DNA from: CBDBCU01 sp965242615 | Lineage (GTDB): Bacteria; Chloroflexota; Dehalococcoidia; Lucifugimonadales; UBA3495 | Assembly (NCBI GenBank): GCA_965242615.1 | Contig: CBDESR010000005.1 | Span: forward strand, 992,001 to 1,056,000 | Direction of reading: 5' to 3' | Length of the DNA stretch: 64,000 bases | Shown: piece after piece, positions 43,230 through 51,446 of the stretch | Layout: every line of letters starts with the position of its first letter | Numbering within the stretch: the first letter of the stretch is position 1 | The notes under the pieces: generated by a model | Told to the model about the DNA's origin: nothing | Databases searched by the model: none | The model's input: the letters and a program-made list of their open reading frames with translations, nothing else | Position numbers and translations under genes: made by a program

Positions 43230-43991
43230 TTAGGGGTTGCAGACACGGCAGGCGTGGTATTTGCGCTCAACTAGCGCGGTGCTGGCGGCGGCGCGGTGGC
43301 TAAAGTATTTCCAGCCGTACCTCGGGTCGATTTTCCGCTGGGTGTTAAAGCCCCGGATGGTTGAGCAACCATCCCGATGCAAAGTGGTCCGGGCGGAGTC
43401 GAAGTTAATCCAGAAAAGTGGGATGTCCTCCGGATCGGTTTCCGGGTCAACCGGAATCGGCGGCGGTTTCGCTGTTTCCAGTTGGGTGGTTTGCCGGCCG
43501 CCGGCCGGCAACGGCGGCGATTCCGGTTTTCCCAATTGGTTGGTTTGCCGGCCGGACAGAATCGCCAGTTGTTCCGCTCTCAGGCTTTCGGCGTTTTGGA
43601 CTTGAGGGGAATTGATGGCGGTAAGCAGGCGGCAGATGGAGTCGAGGGCGCGGTAGGCATCGCCGTCGGAAAAAGGCTCTTGGTGCGCCCAGTTGTTGCG
43701 GTCGTCGCGCAATTCGCTGACCAAGCCGCGCTCCACCGGGCCCAAAGCGGACCAGAAAACATCGTTCCACGTTCGCGACATTACTTTGAGCAGGGCGGCT
43801 ACGTCCATGCCGTCGAAGGGACGGCCGGGGTCGAGGTTCGCCCCAACAATTCGTTTCAGGTCGGAAACGATTTGCCCGGCTTTGCCTTGCGCCCGGTAGG
43901 CTGCGATGAAACGGTTAGAGACGTAGGGCAAGAGACCGAGCTTCATCTGCTCCAAGCCTTTGCCGACCCGGTCGTTGTTGGCGATGTCCAT
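43230..43991 (-). CDS. Swt1-like HEPN protein with C-terminal His/Cys motif
   Basis: 253 residues from ATG 43991. The N-terminal 130 residues are a Swt1-type HEPN domain: NNDRVGKGLEQMKLGLLPYV, RTWNDVFWSALGPVERGLV and DDRNNWAHQEPFSDGDAYRA, where R98-x4-H103 is the HEPN RNase motif. A linker repeats GRQTNQL/GRQTTQL. The C-terminus (LHRDGCSTIRGF, HACRVCNP) looks like a small zinc site. The HEPN domain is about two-thirds identical to the N-terminus of the helicase fusion at 48188. Set between sufC and sufD. Confidence 0.78.
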   Translation of the reverse strand: MDIANNDRVGKGLEQMKLGLLPYVSNRFIAAYRAQGKAGQIVSDLKRIVGANLDPGRPFDGMDVAALLKVMSRTWNDVFWSALGPVERGLVSELRDDRNNWAHQEPFSDGDAYRALDSICRLLTAINSPQVQNAESLRAEQLAILSGRQTNQLGKPESPPLPAGGRQTTQLETAKPPPIPVDPETDPEDIPLFWINFDSARTTLHRDGCSTIRGFNTQRKIDPRYGWKYFSHRAAASTALVERKYHACRVCNP

Positions 43992-44095
43992 AGTTTCCGT
44001 CTCCTGATTAGGGACTGTTAGCATTATAGCCGATTTTCCCCGTTCCGGGAAACGGTTTGTTCAAGCGGCGGCGCAATGCCGGGCAATGGCCGGGG

Positions 44096-44854
44096 CTAGG
44101 CTACGGCGTCTTTAATCCAGTCGTAGCCTTTTTCCTCGAGTTCGAGGGCGAGTTCGGGGCCGCCGGAGCGGACGATACGGCCGTCGAGGAGGACGTGGAC
44201 TTGGTCGGGGGTGATGTAGTTGAGGAGGCGTTGGTAGTGGGTGACGAGGATGATGGCGTTGTCGGGACGGCGGAGGGCGTTGACGCCGTCGGCGACGATG
44301 CGGAGGGCGTCGATGTCGAGGCCAGAGTCGGTTTCATCCAGCAGCGCCAAAGTCGGCTCCAGAATAGCCATTTGGAGGATTTCGTTGCGCTTTTTTTCGC
44401 CGCCGGAGAAGCCTTCGTTGACGGAGCGGCGGACGAGTTCCGGGTCAATCTCGACCAGCTTTATTTTTTCGCGGAGCATCCGGTCGAAGTCGCGGGCGGA
44501 GTATTCCTCGTGGCCGCGGTGGATGCGGGCGGCGTCGGCGGCGGCTTTGAGGAATTGCCAGGCGCGGACGCCGGGGAGTTCCATCGGGTATTGGAAGGCG
44601 AGGAAAAGTCCTTCCCGGGCGCGTTCCTCGGGGGTGAGGGCGAGCAAATCCTGGCCGCGGTAGTGGACTTGGCCGGCGGTGATGGTGTAGTCGGGGCGGC
44701 CGGCGAGGGCATTGGCGAGGGTGCTTTTGCCGGAGCCGTTGGGGCCCATAATGGCGTGGACCTGGCCGGGGTGGACAGTGAGGTTGACGCCGGCGAGGAT
44801 GGGCTGGTCGGCGACGGCGATATGGAGGTTGGCTATTTCGAGGATGGGGGACAT
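44096..44854 (-). CDS. sufC: Fe-S cluster assembly ATPase SufC
   Basis: 252-residue ABC ATPase: Walker A GPNGSGKSTLANALAG (36-51), the SufC-type signature FSGGEKKRNEILQMA and Walker B PTLALLDETDSGLDIDAL. It powers the SufBC2D scaffold. Upstream lie a toxin-antitoxin module and RQEG-repeat genes that separate it from sufB. Confidence 0.96.
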   Translation of the reverse strand: MSPILEIANLHIAVADQPILAGVNLTVHPGQVHAIMGPNGSGKSTLANALAGRPDYTITAGQVHYRGQDLLALTPEERAREGLFLAFQYPMELPGVRAWQFLKAAADAARIHRGHEEYSARDFDRMLREKIKLVEIDPELVRRSVNEGFSGGEKKRNEILQMAILEPTLALLDETDSGLDIDALRIVADGVNALRRPDNAIILVTHYQRLLNYITPDQVHVLLDGRIVRSGGPELALELEEKGYDWIKDAVA

Positions 44855-44962
44855 AGTGGGGGTGGTGGCTCCTTTTAGGGGATGGCTGGGGGTTGTTTTT
44901 GGTTTGGTTTCGGGTTTGACTTGCTTTTGGGCGGGCGATGCGCGGTAACGGCCGGGCTTTCG

Positions 44963-45352
44963 TTAAGGCGGTTGGGGTGCGCGGTCTTTGCCATTGCCGG
45001 CGGGATGAGCCGATGGTCGGTGGGCGGTCAACAGGCGCACCACTGTGTCAATCAACCGACTGAAAACTCCTTCTTTCAGGAATCCGGCTTGCCCGGATAC
45101 CAAATCGATATTGGCAGTGAAAAGTTTTCCGGGACGGGCATAACTGACCCTTTCCAGAGAGCCGGCGCTGAAACTGGCGGCGGTCAAAGCTACCGCCCGC
45201 GGGTCGCCGTAAGGATTACTGGTAACTTGGCACAAGATCCGGTCGTCCCGACTTGCTCCGGCTAATACTACAGCCGGGCGCAATTTCGACCCGGATAAGT
45301 CCGAGAAAGGGAAACGGACCAACACTACTGCTCCGGCTGCAAGTGGGCCCAT
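44963..45352 (-). CDS. PemK/MazF-family toxin
   Basis: 129 residues. The MazF fold is marked by GAVVLVRFPFSDLSGSKLRP, AVVLAGASRDDRILCQVTSN and FSAGSLERVSYARPGKLFTA, including the RPAVVL strand. Such toxins are sequence-specific mRNA endonucleases. It overlaps the upstream antitoxin ORF by 28 bases. The C-terminal tail is Pro-rich and longer than usual. Confidence 0.88.
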   Translation of the reverse strand: MGPLAAGAVVLVRFPFSDLSGSKLRPAVVLAGASRDDRILCQVTSNPYGDPRAVALTAASFSAGSLERVSYARPGKLFTANIDLVSGQAGFLKEGVFSRLIDTVVRLLTAHRPSAHPAGNGKDRAPQPP

Positions 45353-45540
45353 GCCGCATCCTCCTCCGGCCGGTTCCAGTCTGGGGACAAGGCGGCTTCG
45401 CTCAGCAGGGCGGTGGCCGCGACGGACGAGCCTTCCTCCAGGATGGTAACGATGGCCTTGCGCTTCCCGGGAAGTTTTACCGGTTCCAGCAAGCGTACGT
45501 TGCCTTGTTCGTCAATCACGGCGTCAATAGCGCGAACCAT
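45325..45540 (-). CDS. Antitoxin partner of MazF-like toxin
   Basis: 71 residues from ATG 45540: MVRAIDAVIDEQGNVRLLEP then VKLPGKRKAIVTILEEG, a short beta-hairpin DNA-binding start like AF2212/DUF104 or AbrB-type antitoxins. The C-terminal tail is acidic and Trp-bearing (SPDWNRPEEDAAWAHLQPEQ), suited to wrap the toxin. The antitoxin-first order with overlap is standard. Confidence 0.75.
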   Translation of the reverse strand: MVRAIDAVIDEQGNVRLLEPVKLPGKRKAIVTILEEGSSVAATALLSEAALSPDWNRPEEDAAWAHLQPEQ

Positions 45541-45560
45541 AGCGGCACCTCGCAGGATGG

Positions 45561-45824
45561 TTAGGAGGGCTGGTTGCCGGTTTCGTTGAGGATGGGCGGG
45601 GGGCCGGGGTCGCGGCCGGCGGCGAATTCCGCTTTGGCGTACCCGTACCACCAGTCCGCCATTTCTTGAAGTGCTTCGCGCCGGGCGATTTCCACGCCTT
45701 CCCGTCGGCCTTCCACCCAGCCCTCTTGCCAACCTTCCTGCCAGGCTTTTTGGCGGGCTTGGGCTGCGGCTTTTTGGGCGGCGTCGAGGATGCGGCGGCG
45801 ATTGCCGAGCAGGGTAAGTATCAT
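45561..45824 (-). CDS. RQEG-type helical protein, truncated paralogue
   Basis: 87 residues starting MILTLLGNRRRILDAAQKA, with a charged helix of WQEGWQEGWVEGRREG-type repeats and ending GRDPGPPPILNETGNQPS. It copies the C-terminal half of the next gene upstream (45849-46400) but lacks its membrane segments, so it arose by partial tandem duplication. Expression is plausible since its own ATG is kept. Confidence 0.6.
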   Translation of the reverse strand: MILTLLGNRRRILDAAQKAAAQARQKAWQEGWQEGWVEGRREGVEIARREALQEMADWWYGYAKAEFAAGRDPGPPPILNETGNQPS

Positions 45825-45848
45825 GGTTATTGCCCCTCCCCGGGGAAG

Positions 45849-46400
45849 TTAAGCCGGTTTGTTGCCGTTTTCGTCGAAGATGGGCGGGGGGCCGGGGTCG
45901 CGGCCGGCGGCCCAATCCTCTTTAGCCGAATGGTACCATTCGGCCACCTCTTGACTCATTTGCTGGCGGCCTTTCGCCAGTCCTTCGTCCAAACCCTCTT
46001 GGCGGCCTTCTTGGCGACCGACTGCCACGCCTTCCTGGCGGCCGACTTCCATACCTTCCTGGCGGCCCTCTTGGCGGGCTTTGGAGTCGGCTTTTTTGGC
46101 GGCGTCGAGGATGCGGCGGCGATTGCCCAGCAGGGTAAGTATCATAGTTATTACCTCCGAGGTCAGGTATAGGGACAGGACGGTGGCGCCGAAGGCGCTG
46201 AAGCTGTTGCCGCCGAGGCTGCCGTTCCACAGGTGGAGCCACCAGACTTGCCCCGGATTTTGCAGGCTCTCGATGTAGGCGCCGATGGTAAAGTAAATCC
46301 ACCAGAGGCCGCAGAGGCCCAACACCACCAATCGGGGAACGGCCGGCAGGTTGAGCAGCCAGCGCAGGAGGCCCTCACTGCCGTGGTCAGCGTCATTCAC
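45849..46400 (-). CDS. Membrane protein with RQEG-repeat helix
   Basis: 183 residues. Two or three hydrophobic segments (RLVVLGLCGLWWIYFTIGAY; ATVLSLYLTSEVITMILTLL) precede MILTLLGNRRRILDAAKKA. A long charged helix made of RQEG repeats follows (EGRQEGMEVGRQEGVAVGRQ) and ends GRDPGPPPIFDENG. Similar membrane-plus-coiled-coil proteins are common in Chloroflexota. Role unknown. It lies directly after sufB on the same strand. Confidence 0.75.
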   Translation of the reverse strand: MNDADHGSEGLLRWLLNLPAVPRLVVLGLCGLWWIYFTIGAYIESLQNPGQVWWLHLWNGSLGGNSFSAFGATVLSLYLTSEVITMILTLLGNRRRILDAAKKADSKARQEGRQEGMEVGRQEGVAVGRQEGRQEGLDEGLAKGRQQMSQEVAEWYHSAKEDWAAGRDPGPPPIFDENGNKPA

Positions 46401-46529
46401 GGTTATTTTACTACTTTGCCGCCGGCCGGTGAGGGCGGCGGCGATTTTATTTTTCCGGGAAAAGGGGCGGCGGGCGGCGGCCGATACCCCAACCTACCGC
46501 ACCGTTCAGCGCGCCGTTCCTTTAGCCGA

Positions 46530-47990
46530 CTACCCCACCGTCCCTTCGAGACTGACTTTCATCAATTGCCCCGCTTCCATCGCAAACTCAAAGGGCAACT
46601 CCTGAAAAATCCCACGGCAAAAGCCGTTGATAATCATATAGTTGGCTTCCTCCGGGGCGATGCCGCGCTGCTGGCAGTAAAACAGCTGGTCATCGCTGAC
46701 CTTGGAAGTGGTGGCTTCGTGTTCCAGCTGGGCAGTGGGATTTTGGACTTCGATGTAGGGAACCGTATGCGCCCCGCACTGGTCGCCAATCAGCAGGGAA
46801 TCGCATTGGGTAAAGTTGCGGGCGCCGCGGGCCGTGGGCATAATTTTGACCAAGCCGCGGTAGGTGTTCTGCCCCCGGCCGGCGGAAATGCCCTTGGCCA
46901 CGATGGTGCTTTTCGTGTTTTTGCCCAAGTGAATCATCTTGGTGCCGGTATCGGCCTGCTGGTAATTGTTCACCAGAGCCACCGAATAAAACTCCCCCAC
47001 CGAATTATCCCCTTGCAGGATGACGCTGGGGTATTTCCAGGTGATGGCGGAGCCGGTTTCGACCTGCGTCCAAGAGATTTTGGAGTTGCTGCCCTGGGCT
47101 TTGCCGCGTTTGGTGACGAAGTTATAGACGCCGCCATTGCCCTCTTTGTCGCCGGGGAACCAGTTTTGCAGCGTCGAATACTTGATTTCGGCATCATCCA
47201 ACGCCACCAACTCTACCACCGCAGCGTGGAGTTGGTGGGATTTGCGCATGGGGGCGGTGCAGCCTTCGAGGTAGCTGACATAGGCGCTGTCCTCCGCCAC
47301 AATCAGCGTCCGCTCGAACTGGCCGGTGTCAAGGGCGTTGATGCGGAAGTAGGTCATCAACTCCATCGGGCAGCGCACCCCCTTGGGGATATAGGCAAAA
47401 GACCCGTCGCTGAACACCGCCGAATTCAACGCCGCATAGAAGTTATCGGCGTAGGGGACGACGGAGCCGAGGTATTTTTGCACCAGTTCCGGGTGATTGC
47501 GGACGGCTTCGCTCATCGAGCAGAAAATGACGCCGGCTTTTTCGAGGGTTTCCTGATAAGTAGTAGCTACCGAGGAGCTGTCCAGCACCGCGTCCACCGC
47601 CACCCCGGCCAGCTGTTTCTGCTCCTCCAGCGGAATCCCCAGCTTGTCGAAGGCGGCCAGCAGTTCCGGATCGACCTCCTCCATACTCTTGGGGCCATCC
47701 TTGGCGGCGTTGGGCGCGGCGTAATAGCTGATGTCCTGAAAGTCAATGGGCGGATGCTCAATGTTCGCCCAAGTCGGCTCCTCCTCCTTGAGGGAAACCC
47801 AGTGGCGATAGGCGCGCAACCGCCAGTCGAGCAGCCACTCCGGTTCGTCTTTTTTAGCGGAGATGAACCGGACAATGTCCTCGCTCAAACCCTTGGGGGC
47901 CACATCCTGGGCGATGTCGATGGTAAAGCCCCACTTATATTCAGTGTCCAGGTCCGTGGACTCCCGGGAGATAACCCGTTGGGTGGTCAT
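46530..47990 (-). CDS. sufB: Fe-S cluster assembly protein SufB
   Basis: 486 residues with standard SufB landmarks: an N-terminal KWGFTIDIAQDVAPKGLSED, YPKGVRCPMELMTYFRINA-like plug (IPKGVRCPMELMTYFRIN), CTAPMRKSHQLHAAVVELVA, ISWTQVETGSAITWKYPSVI and the C-terminal HEATTSKVSDDQLFYCQQRG. First suf gene in the minus-strand order sufB-(insert)-sufC-(insert)-sufDSU. Confidence 0.96.
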   Translation of the reverse strand: MTTQRVISRESTDLDTEYKWGFTIDIAQDVAPKGLSEDIVRFISAKKDEPEWLLDWRLRAYRHWVSLKEEEPTWANIEHPPIDFQDISYYAAPNAAKDGPKSMEEVDPELLAAFDKLGIPLEEQKQLAGVAVDAVLDSSSVATTYQETLEKAGVIFCSMSEAVRNHPELVQKYLGSVVPYADNFYAALNSAVFSDGSFAYIPKGVRCPMELMTYFRINALDTGQFERTLIVAEDSAYVSYLEGCTAPMRKSHQLHAAVVELVALDDAEIKYSTLQNWFPGDKEGNGGVYNFVTKRGKAQGSNSKISWTQVETGSAITWKYPSVILQGDNSVGEFYSVALVNNYQQADTGTKMIHLGKNTKSTIVAKGISAGRGQNTYRGLVKIMPTARGARNFTQCDSLLIGDQCGAHTVPYIEVQNPTAQLEHEATTSKVSDDQLFYCQQRGIAPEEANYMIINGFCRGIFQELPFEFAMEAGQLMKVSLEGTVG

Positions 47991-48126
47991 AGGAACAGCT
48001 CCTGCCGGCGGTGGCTGGGGGTTGGGAATGGTTGACCGGAAAGGTCAACAATCAAGGATAGCACTATGGGGGCGGGTGTGTCAAATGCGCCCCGGCGGGA
48101 AGTTCGTCGTTATGGAAACAAAGGGG

Positions 48127-48154
48127 TTGAGGGATTAGGGAAATCTGTTATAAT
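48127..48154 (+). promoter_or_regulatory. Promoter of HEPN-helicase gene
   Basis: TTGAGG (48127-48132), a 16-base spacer and TATAAT (48149-48154) with an extended TGT just before. About 34 bases upstream of the ATG at 48188, which has a GGGGGGTGG site. Confidence 0.55.
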
Positions 48155-48187
48155 GCCGCCCAATCCTTATTCAGGGGGGTGGGCGTT

Positions 48188-50863
48188 ATGGAAAGTACCA
48201 ACAATGAACGGGTTGGGAAGGGCATTGAGCAACTCAAGGGTGGCCTCGCGCCTTTCGTGTCCAGTAGTTTCATTGAATCCTACAAGGCTCAAGGGAAAGC
48301 CGGGCAAATCGTTCCCGACTTGGAAAGGATTGTTGGGGATACGCTCGAGCCCGGACGCCCGTTCCGGGATTTGGATGCCGCCGCCTTGCTAAAGGTGATG
48401 TGGACTTGCTGGAACGAAGTTTTCCGGGGCGTCTTGGGGCCGGGCGAGCGCAGCTTGGTAGGTGAACTGCGGGCAGTTCGCAACAATTGGGCGCACCAGA
48501 AGCCCTTTTCCGATGAAAACGCCTACCGCGCCCTGGACTCCCTTTGTCGGCTGCTCGCTGCGGTGAAATCGCCCCGGGTCAAAGTCGTTGAGAATCTGAA
48601 AGGGGAGCAGCTGCGGGTTCTTGCCGGCCAGCAAAAGGGACCGGAGGAAGCCCCGGCAACCGTTGCGCCCGGCCCGGTGGCAGACGCCGAATCTGCCCCG
48701 GAGGAAGGGGAGCCGCCGACCGAGGCTGATGAACGCGACGAACCGGAAAAGGCTGATTTGCCGCCGGCGGCAAGTCCCGAGTCCTCCGCCGAGTTTTCGC
48801 TGGATGGACTGATTCGTCGGCTGTACGCCCCGGATATTGACGCCCTCCGGGATGGGGATGTGGTGGTCAAGGATACTACGGAGCGGGTGGCGCCGCTCTA
48901 CGCTGACGGTTCCATATTCCAGCAAATCGAGCCTAAACTCGCCCGGGCGTTGGGGGAGCAAGGCATAACCCGCCTATATGAGCATCAGTCCGAAGCCATC
49001 AGCGCGGCGTTGGCGGGCAACAATGTGGTGCTGGAAGCGCCGACCGCCAGCGGGAAAACTCTGGCTTTTGCCATACCGATGATTGACCGCCTGCTGAAAG
49101 AGCGGGGCGGCCACGCCTTGATGCTTTATCCGATGAAGGCGGTTGCCAATGACCAGCGGCAGCAGCTTTTTGACTTGCTCAAAAGCGCCGGGTTGGAATC
49201 CTGGTCTTACGATGGCGATACGGACCAGGAGCATCGGAAACTGCTGCGGGAAAATCCGCCGCCGGTGCTGATTACTAACCCGGAAATGCTGCATCAGTCT
49301 TTCCTGGCTTACAACGAACAGTGGGCGGCTTTTCTCAAAAACCTGAAGTTCGTTGTTATTGACGAAATGCACGAATACCGGGGCTACTTCGGTAGCAATA
49401 TGTCGCTGCTGTTGCGCCGGCTTACCCATCATCTGTCGCTGATTGGCGCGTCGCCGCAGTATTTTATGGCGACGGCTACCTGCGCCAATCCTCTGGAACA
49501 CGCCGAGAATCTTACCGGCCGGACTTTCGACTTGGTGTCGGCCCAAGGCCGATTGTCGCCCCGGCGTCATTTCGCATTCATCGACCCCAGCATACCGGAC
49601 TACCCGTATTACCCCATATTCGAGCTGCGGATCCGCAATGCGGCGTTGGCTTGTATGGAGCAGGGCAAGGCGGTAATCGCTTTTTGTCCGTCGCGTGCCG
49701 CGGTGGAACGCTGCTATCGTTATGCCGTGCGGGAGGCGGAAAGCCGCGGCTGGAATACGGACGCGATCGCGTTGTTCCGGGCCGGCTTGTCGGATCGGGA
49801 ACGGCATGAGATTCAGCGGGGTATGCGGGACGGGTCGAAACGGGTGGTCTTTTCCACTAACGCCCTGGAGTTGGGCATTGACATTGGCGGCTTGGATGGG
49901 GTCATCCTGGCCGGTTTCCCGGACACCGTGATGTCGGCGTGGCAGCGCATCGGGCGAGCCGGCCGGGGTTGGGACAAGGACGCTTTTGTCCTCTTTTATG
50001 CGATGAACGACCCGGTCAACAAGTTTTACGCCGCCAACTTGCCGACCTTCCTGAAAAAGCCTTTGGACGAAATTGTTGCCGACCCGGACAACGAGGAGCT
50101 TATCGAAAATCATCTCTCCTGCTTTCTGTACGAGTCCGGGGGCAAACTTAACGATGCGTCCGCGGACATTCTGGGCCGGGCTTTCTATCAAGCCGCCCGG
50201 GCGCAGACCGATTCCTTCCGTCCGGTCAAGCGGTTTAACCCCCATCAGCGTTTGCAAATACGGGGCAGCGGCGGCCGGATGTGGACGCTGAAGTATGCCG
50301 GCGAGGAAATCGGCACTATGTCCGACTACCAGAAGTTCCGGGAAGCCTATGAGGGGGCGATTTATCTGCAAGGGGGGCGTAAATATCGGGTGGACAGTGT
50401 TCTGGCCGGTTCGAGCAACGAAATCCACCTGGCGGCCCCGGACTTGGAGTATTCCAAGACTAACCCGGTTTTCATCAAGTCCCTGAGTATTCAGGAGTTG
50501 TTCAACGGCTCCCGGTGGCCGGAGGGTATTGAGGCGCACTTGGGCCGGGTAAGCCTGTCGGAAAATCTCATATCGGTCAGTCTGGTCGATGAGCGCAGCG
50601 ACAGCGTAATTGACCGGTACTCGCCATCGAGCAACACGTCCTGGCGGTCAACTTCCCACGCCTTTTGGTTGGATGTAAGCTCCTTGGAGGATATTGACCC
50701 GGAGGGGCTGGCCGCTTTTGAGCAGTTGCTGCGGGTGGGCACCATTTTCACCATTCCGGTGGATGCCCACGACACTACTACCCATCTGGTCAAAGGGGAG
50801 CAGCAAATCTATCTCTATCGAAAGTCATCCGGGCGGCATCGGCATTGTCAAAAAGGCGTTTGA
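48188..50863 (+). CDS. Swt1-HEPN domain fused to DEAH-type helicase (YprA/MrfA-like)
   Basis: ATG 48188. Residues 1-135 form a Swt1-like HEPN domain with the RNase motif R98-NNWA-H103. An acidic Pro-rich linker (150-200) joins a superfamily 2 helicase: Walker A APTASGKT (284-291), DEMH box (392-395), then GIDIGGLDGVILAGFPDTVM and QRIGRAGRG. Residues beyond about 650 resemble the DUF1998 arm of MrfA/YprA/DrmA helicases. The frame breaks near 50820: the last 17 residues here are out of frame, and the true C-terminus continues in the -1 frame to 51065. Confidence 0.85.
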   Translation: MESTNNERVGKGIEQLKGGLAPFVSSSFIESYKAQGKAGQIVPDLERIVGDTLEPGRPFRDLDAAALLKVMWTCWNEVFRGVLGPGERSLVGELRAVRNNWAHQKPFSDENAYRALDSLCRLLAAVKSPRVKVVENLKGEQLRVLAGQQKGPEEAPATVAPGPVADAESAPEEGEPPTEADERDEPEKADLPPAASPESSAEFSLDGLIRRLYAPDIDALRDGDVVVKDTTERVAPLYADGSIFQQIEPKLARALGEQGITRLYEHQSEAISAALAGNNVVLEAPTASGKTLAFAIPMIDRLLKERGGHALMLYPMKAVANDQRQQLFDLLKSAGLESWSYDGDTDQEHRKLLRENPPPVLITNPEMLHQSFLAYNEQWAAFLKNLKFVVIDEMHEYRGYFGSNMSLLLRRLTHHLSLIGASPQYFMATATCANPLEHAENLTGRTFDLVSAQGRLSPRRHFAFIDPSIPDYPYYPIFELRIRNAALACMEQGKAVIAFCPSRAAVERCYRYAVREAESRGWNTDAIALFRAGLSDRERHEIQRGMRDGSKRVVFSTNALELGIDIGGLDGVILAGFPDTVMSAWQRIGRAGRGWDKDAFVLFYAMNDPVNKFYAANLPTFLKKPLDEIVADPDNEELIENHLSCFLYESGGKLNDASADILGRAFYQAARAQTDSFRPVKRFNPHQRLQIRGSGGRMWTLKYAGEEIGTMSDYQKFREAYEGAIYLQGGRKYRVDSVLAGSSNEIHLAAPDLEYSKTNPVFIKSLSIQELFNGSRWPEGIEAHLGRVSLSENLISVSLVDERSDSVIDRYSPSSNTSWRSTSHAFWLDVSSLEDIDPEGLAAFEQLLRVGTIFTIPVDAHDTTTHLVKGEQQIYLYRKSSGRHRHCQKGV

Positions 50864-51065
50864 GAAGTGGCACGAAATCCTCAGAACGGCGATCGGCATT
50901 GCCCGGGCTTGCCGGTGCCGCCGGGGTTGCCCCAACTGTATCATTCCGCCGCGCTATGACGAGGAGCTGGATAAGGTCAAGGGCATCGAACTGGCCGAGC
51001 AGGTTATGGCGGCAACCGACGGTTCCCCGGATAAGCGGATGGGGACTGATGGGCTGTGGAAGTAG
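50821..51065 (+). pseudogene. C-terminal continuation of the HEPN-helicase after a frameshift
   Basis: In the -1 frame the DNA reads ESHPGGIGIVKKAFEKWHEI and CRCRRGCPNCIIPPRYDEEL, the conserved D/ESHPGGIG and four-cysteine cluster of the DUF1998 helicase family. Deleting one C in CTCTATCGAAAG (50812-50823) restores an uninterrupted protein. Either a sequencing error or a true inactivating indel. Confidence 0.8.
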
Positions 51066-51090
51066 TTTCCGCCCCCGCCCTTAATTGCAA

Positions 51091-51145
51091 CTTAACCGCA
51101 ACCCGGGCGCATTGGGGAAACTTGGCGGCAGAGGTTTGCGGCCGG
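51091..51145. repeat. 55-bp dispersed repeat, inverse of 25547-25601
   Basis: CTTAACCGCAACCCGGGCGC through GAGGTTTGCGGCCGG; one mismatch to the reverse complement of 25547-25601. It lies between the helicase end and the queA stub. Confidence 0.85.
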
Positions 51146-51181
51146 CAATACGGCGCCCTTTCCTGATTGGCGATGTTGGCG

Positions 51182-51334
51182 ATGCGTACCAGCGATTTTG
51201 ATTATTATTTGCCGCCGGAGTTGATTGCCCAAAGGCCGGTGGAGCCGCGGGATGCGTCCCGTTTGCTGTTGCTGCGACGGTCGGGGGGGGGGGGGCGGAA
51301 AGGCTTGGCTGCCATTTGGAGTAAGCCTGCGTAG
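51182..51334 (+). pseudogene. queA: queA 5' fragment broken at a poly-G run
   Basis: The first 33 codons (MRTSDFDYYLPPELIAQRPV, then EPRDASRLLLLRR) match the N-terminus of S-adenosylmethionine:tRNA ribosyltransferase-isomerase, which makes epoxyqueuosine. A 13-G run (51283-51295) then follows, and none of the three frames after it continues QueA; a stop comes at 51334. About 310 residues are missing. The rest of 51335-51446 shows no gene I can support. Confidence 0.8.
51283..51295. repeat. Poly-G run (13 bases) at the queA breakpoint
   Basis: 13 G exactly where similarity to QueA ends. Confidence 0.85.
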
Positions 51335-51446
51335 CCCCGGCGGCCGCCGGTGATGTTGAGCCGCCGGCGGTTGACGGATGAGGAGATTGCAGAGCGAGCG
51401 GAAACTACGACGGCTGACCATTCCGGCAGCTCCAGAGTTTCCCGCA

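Noticed and set aside
44057..44878. 273-residue plus-strand ORF opposite sufC
   Set aside because: Antisense of SufC with Gly/Asp-rich complement composition.
48974..50539. 521-residue minus-strand ORF
   Set aside because: Antisense to the helicase; composition follows complement codons of a known family and no motif is seen.
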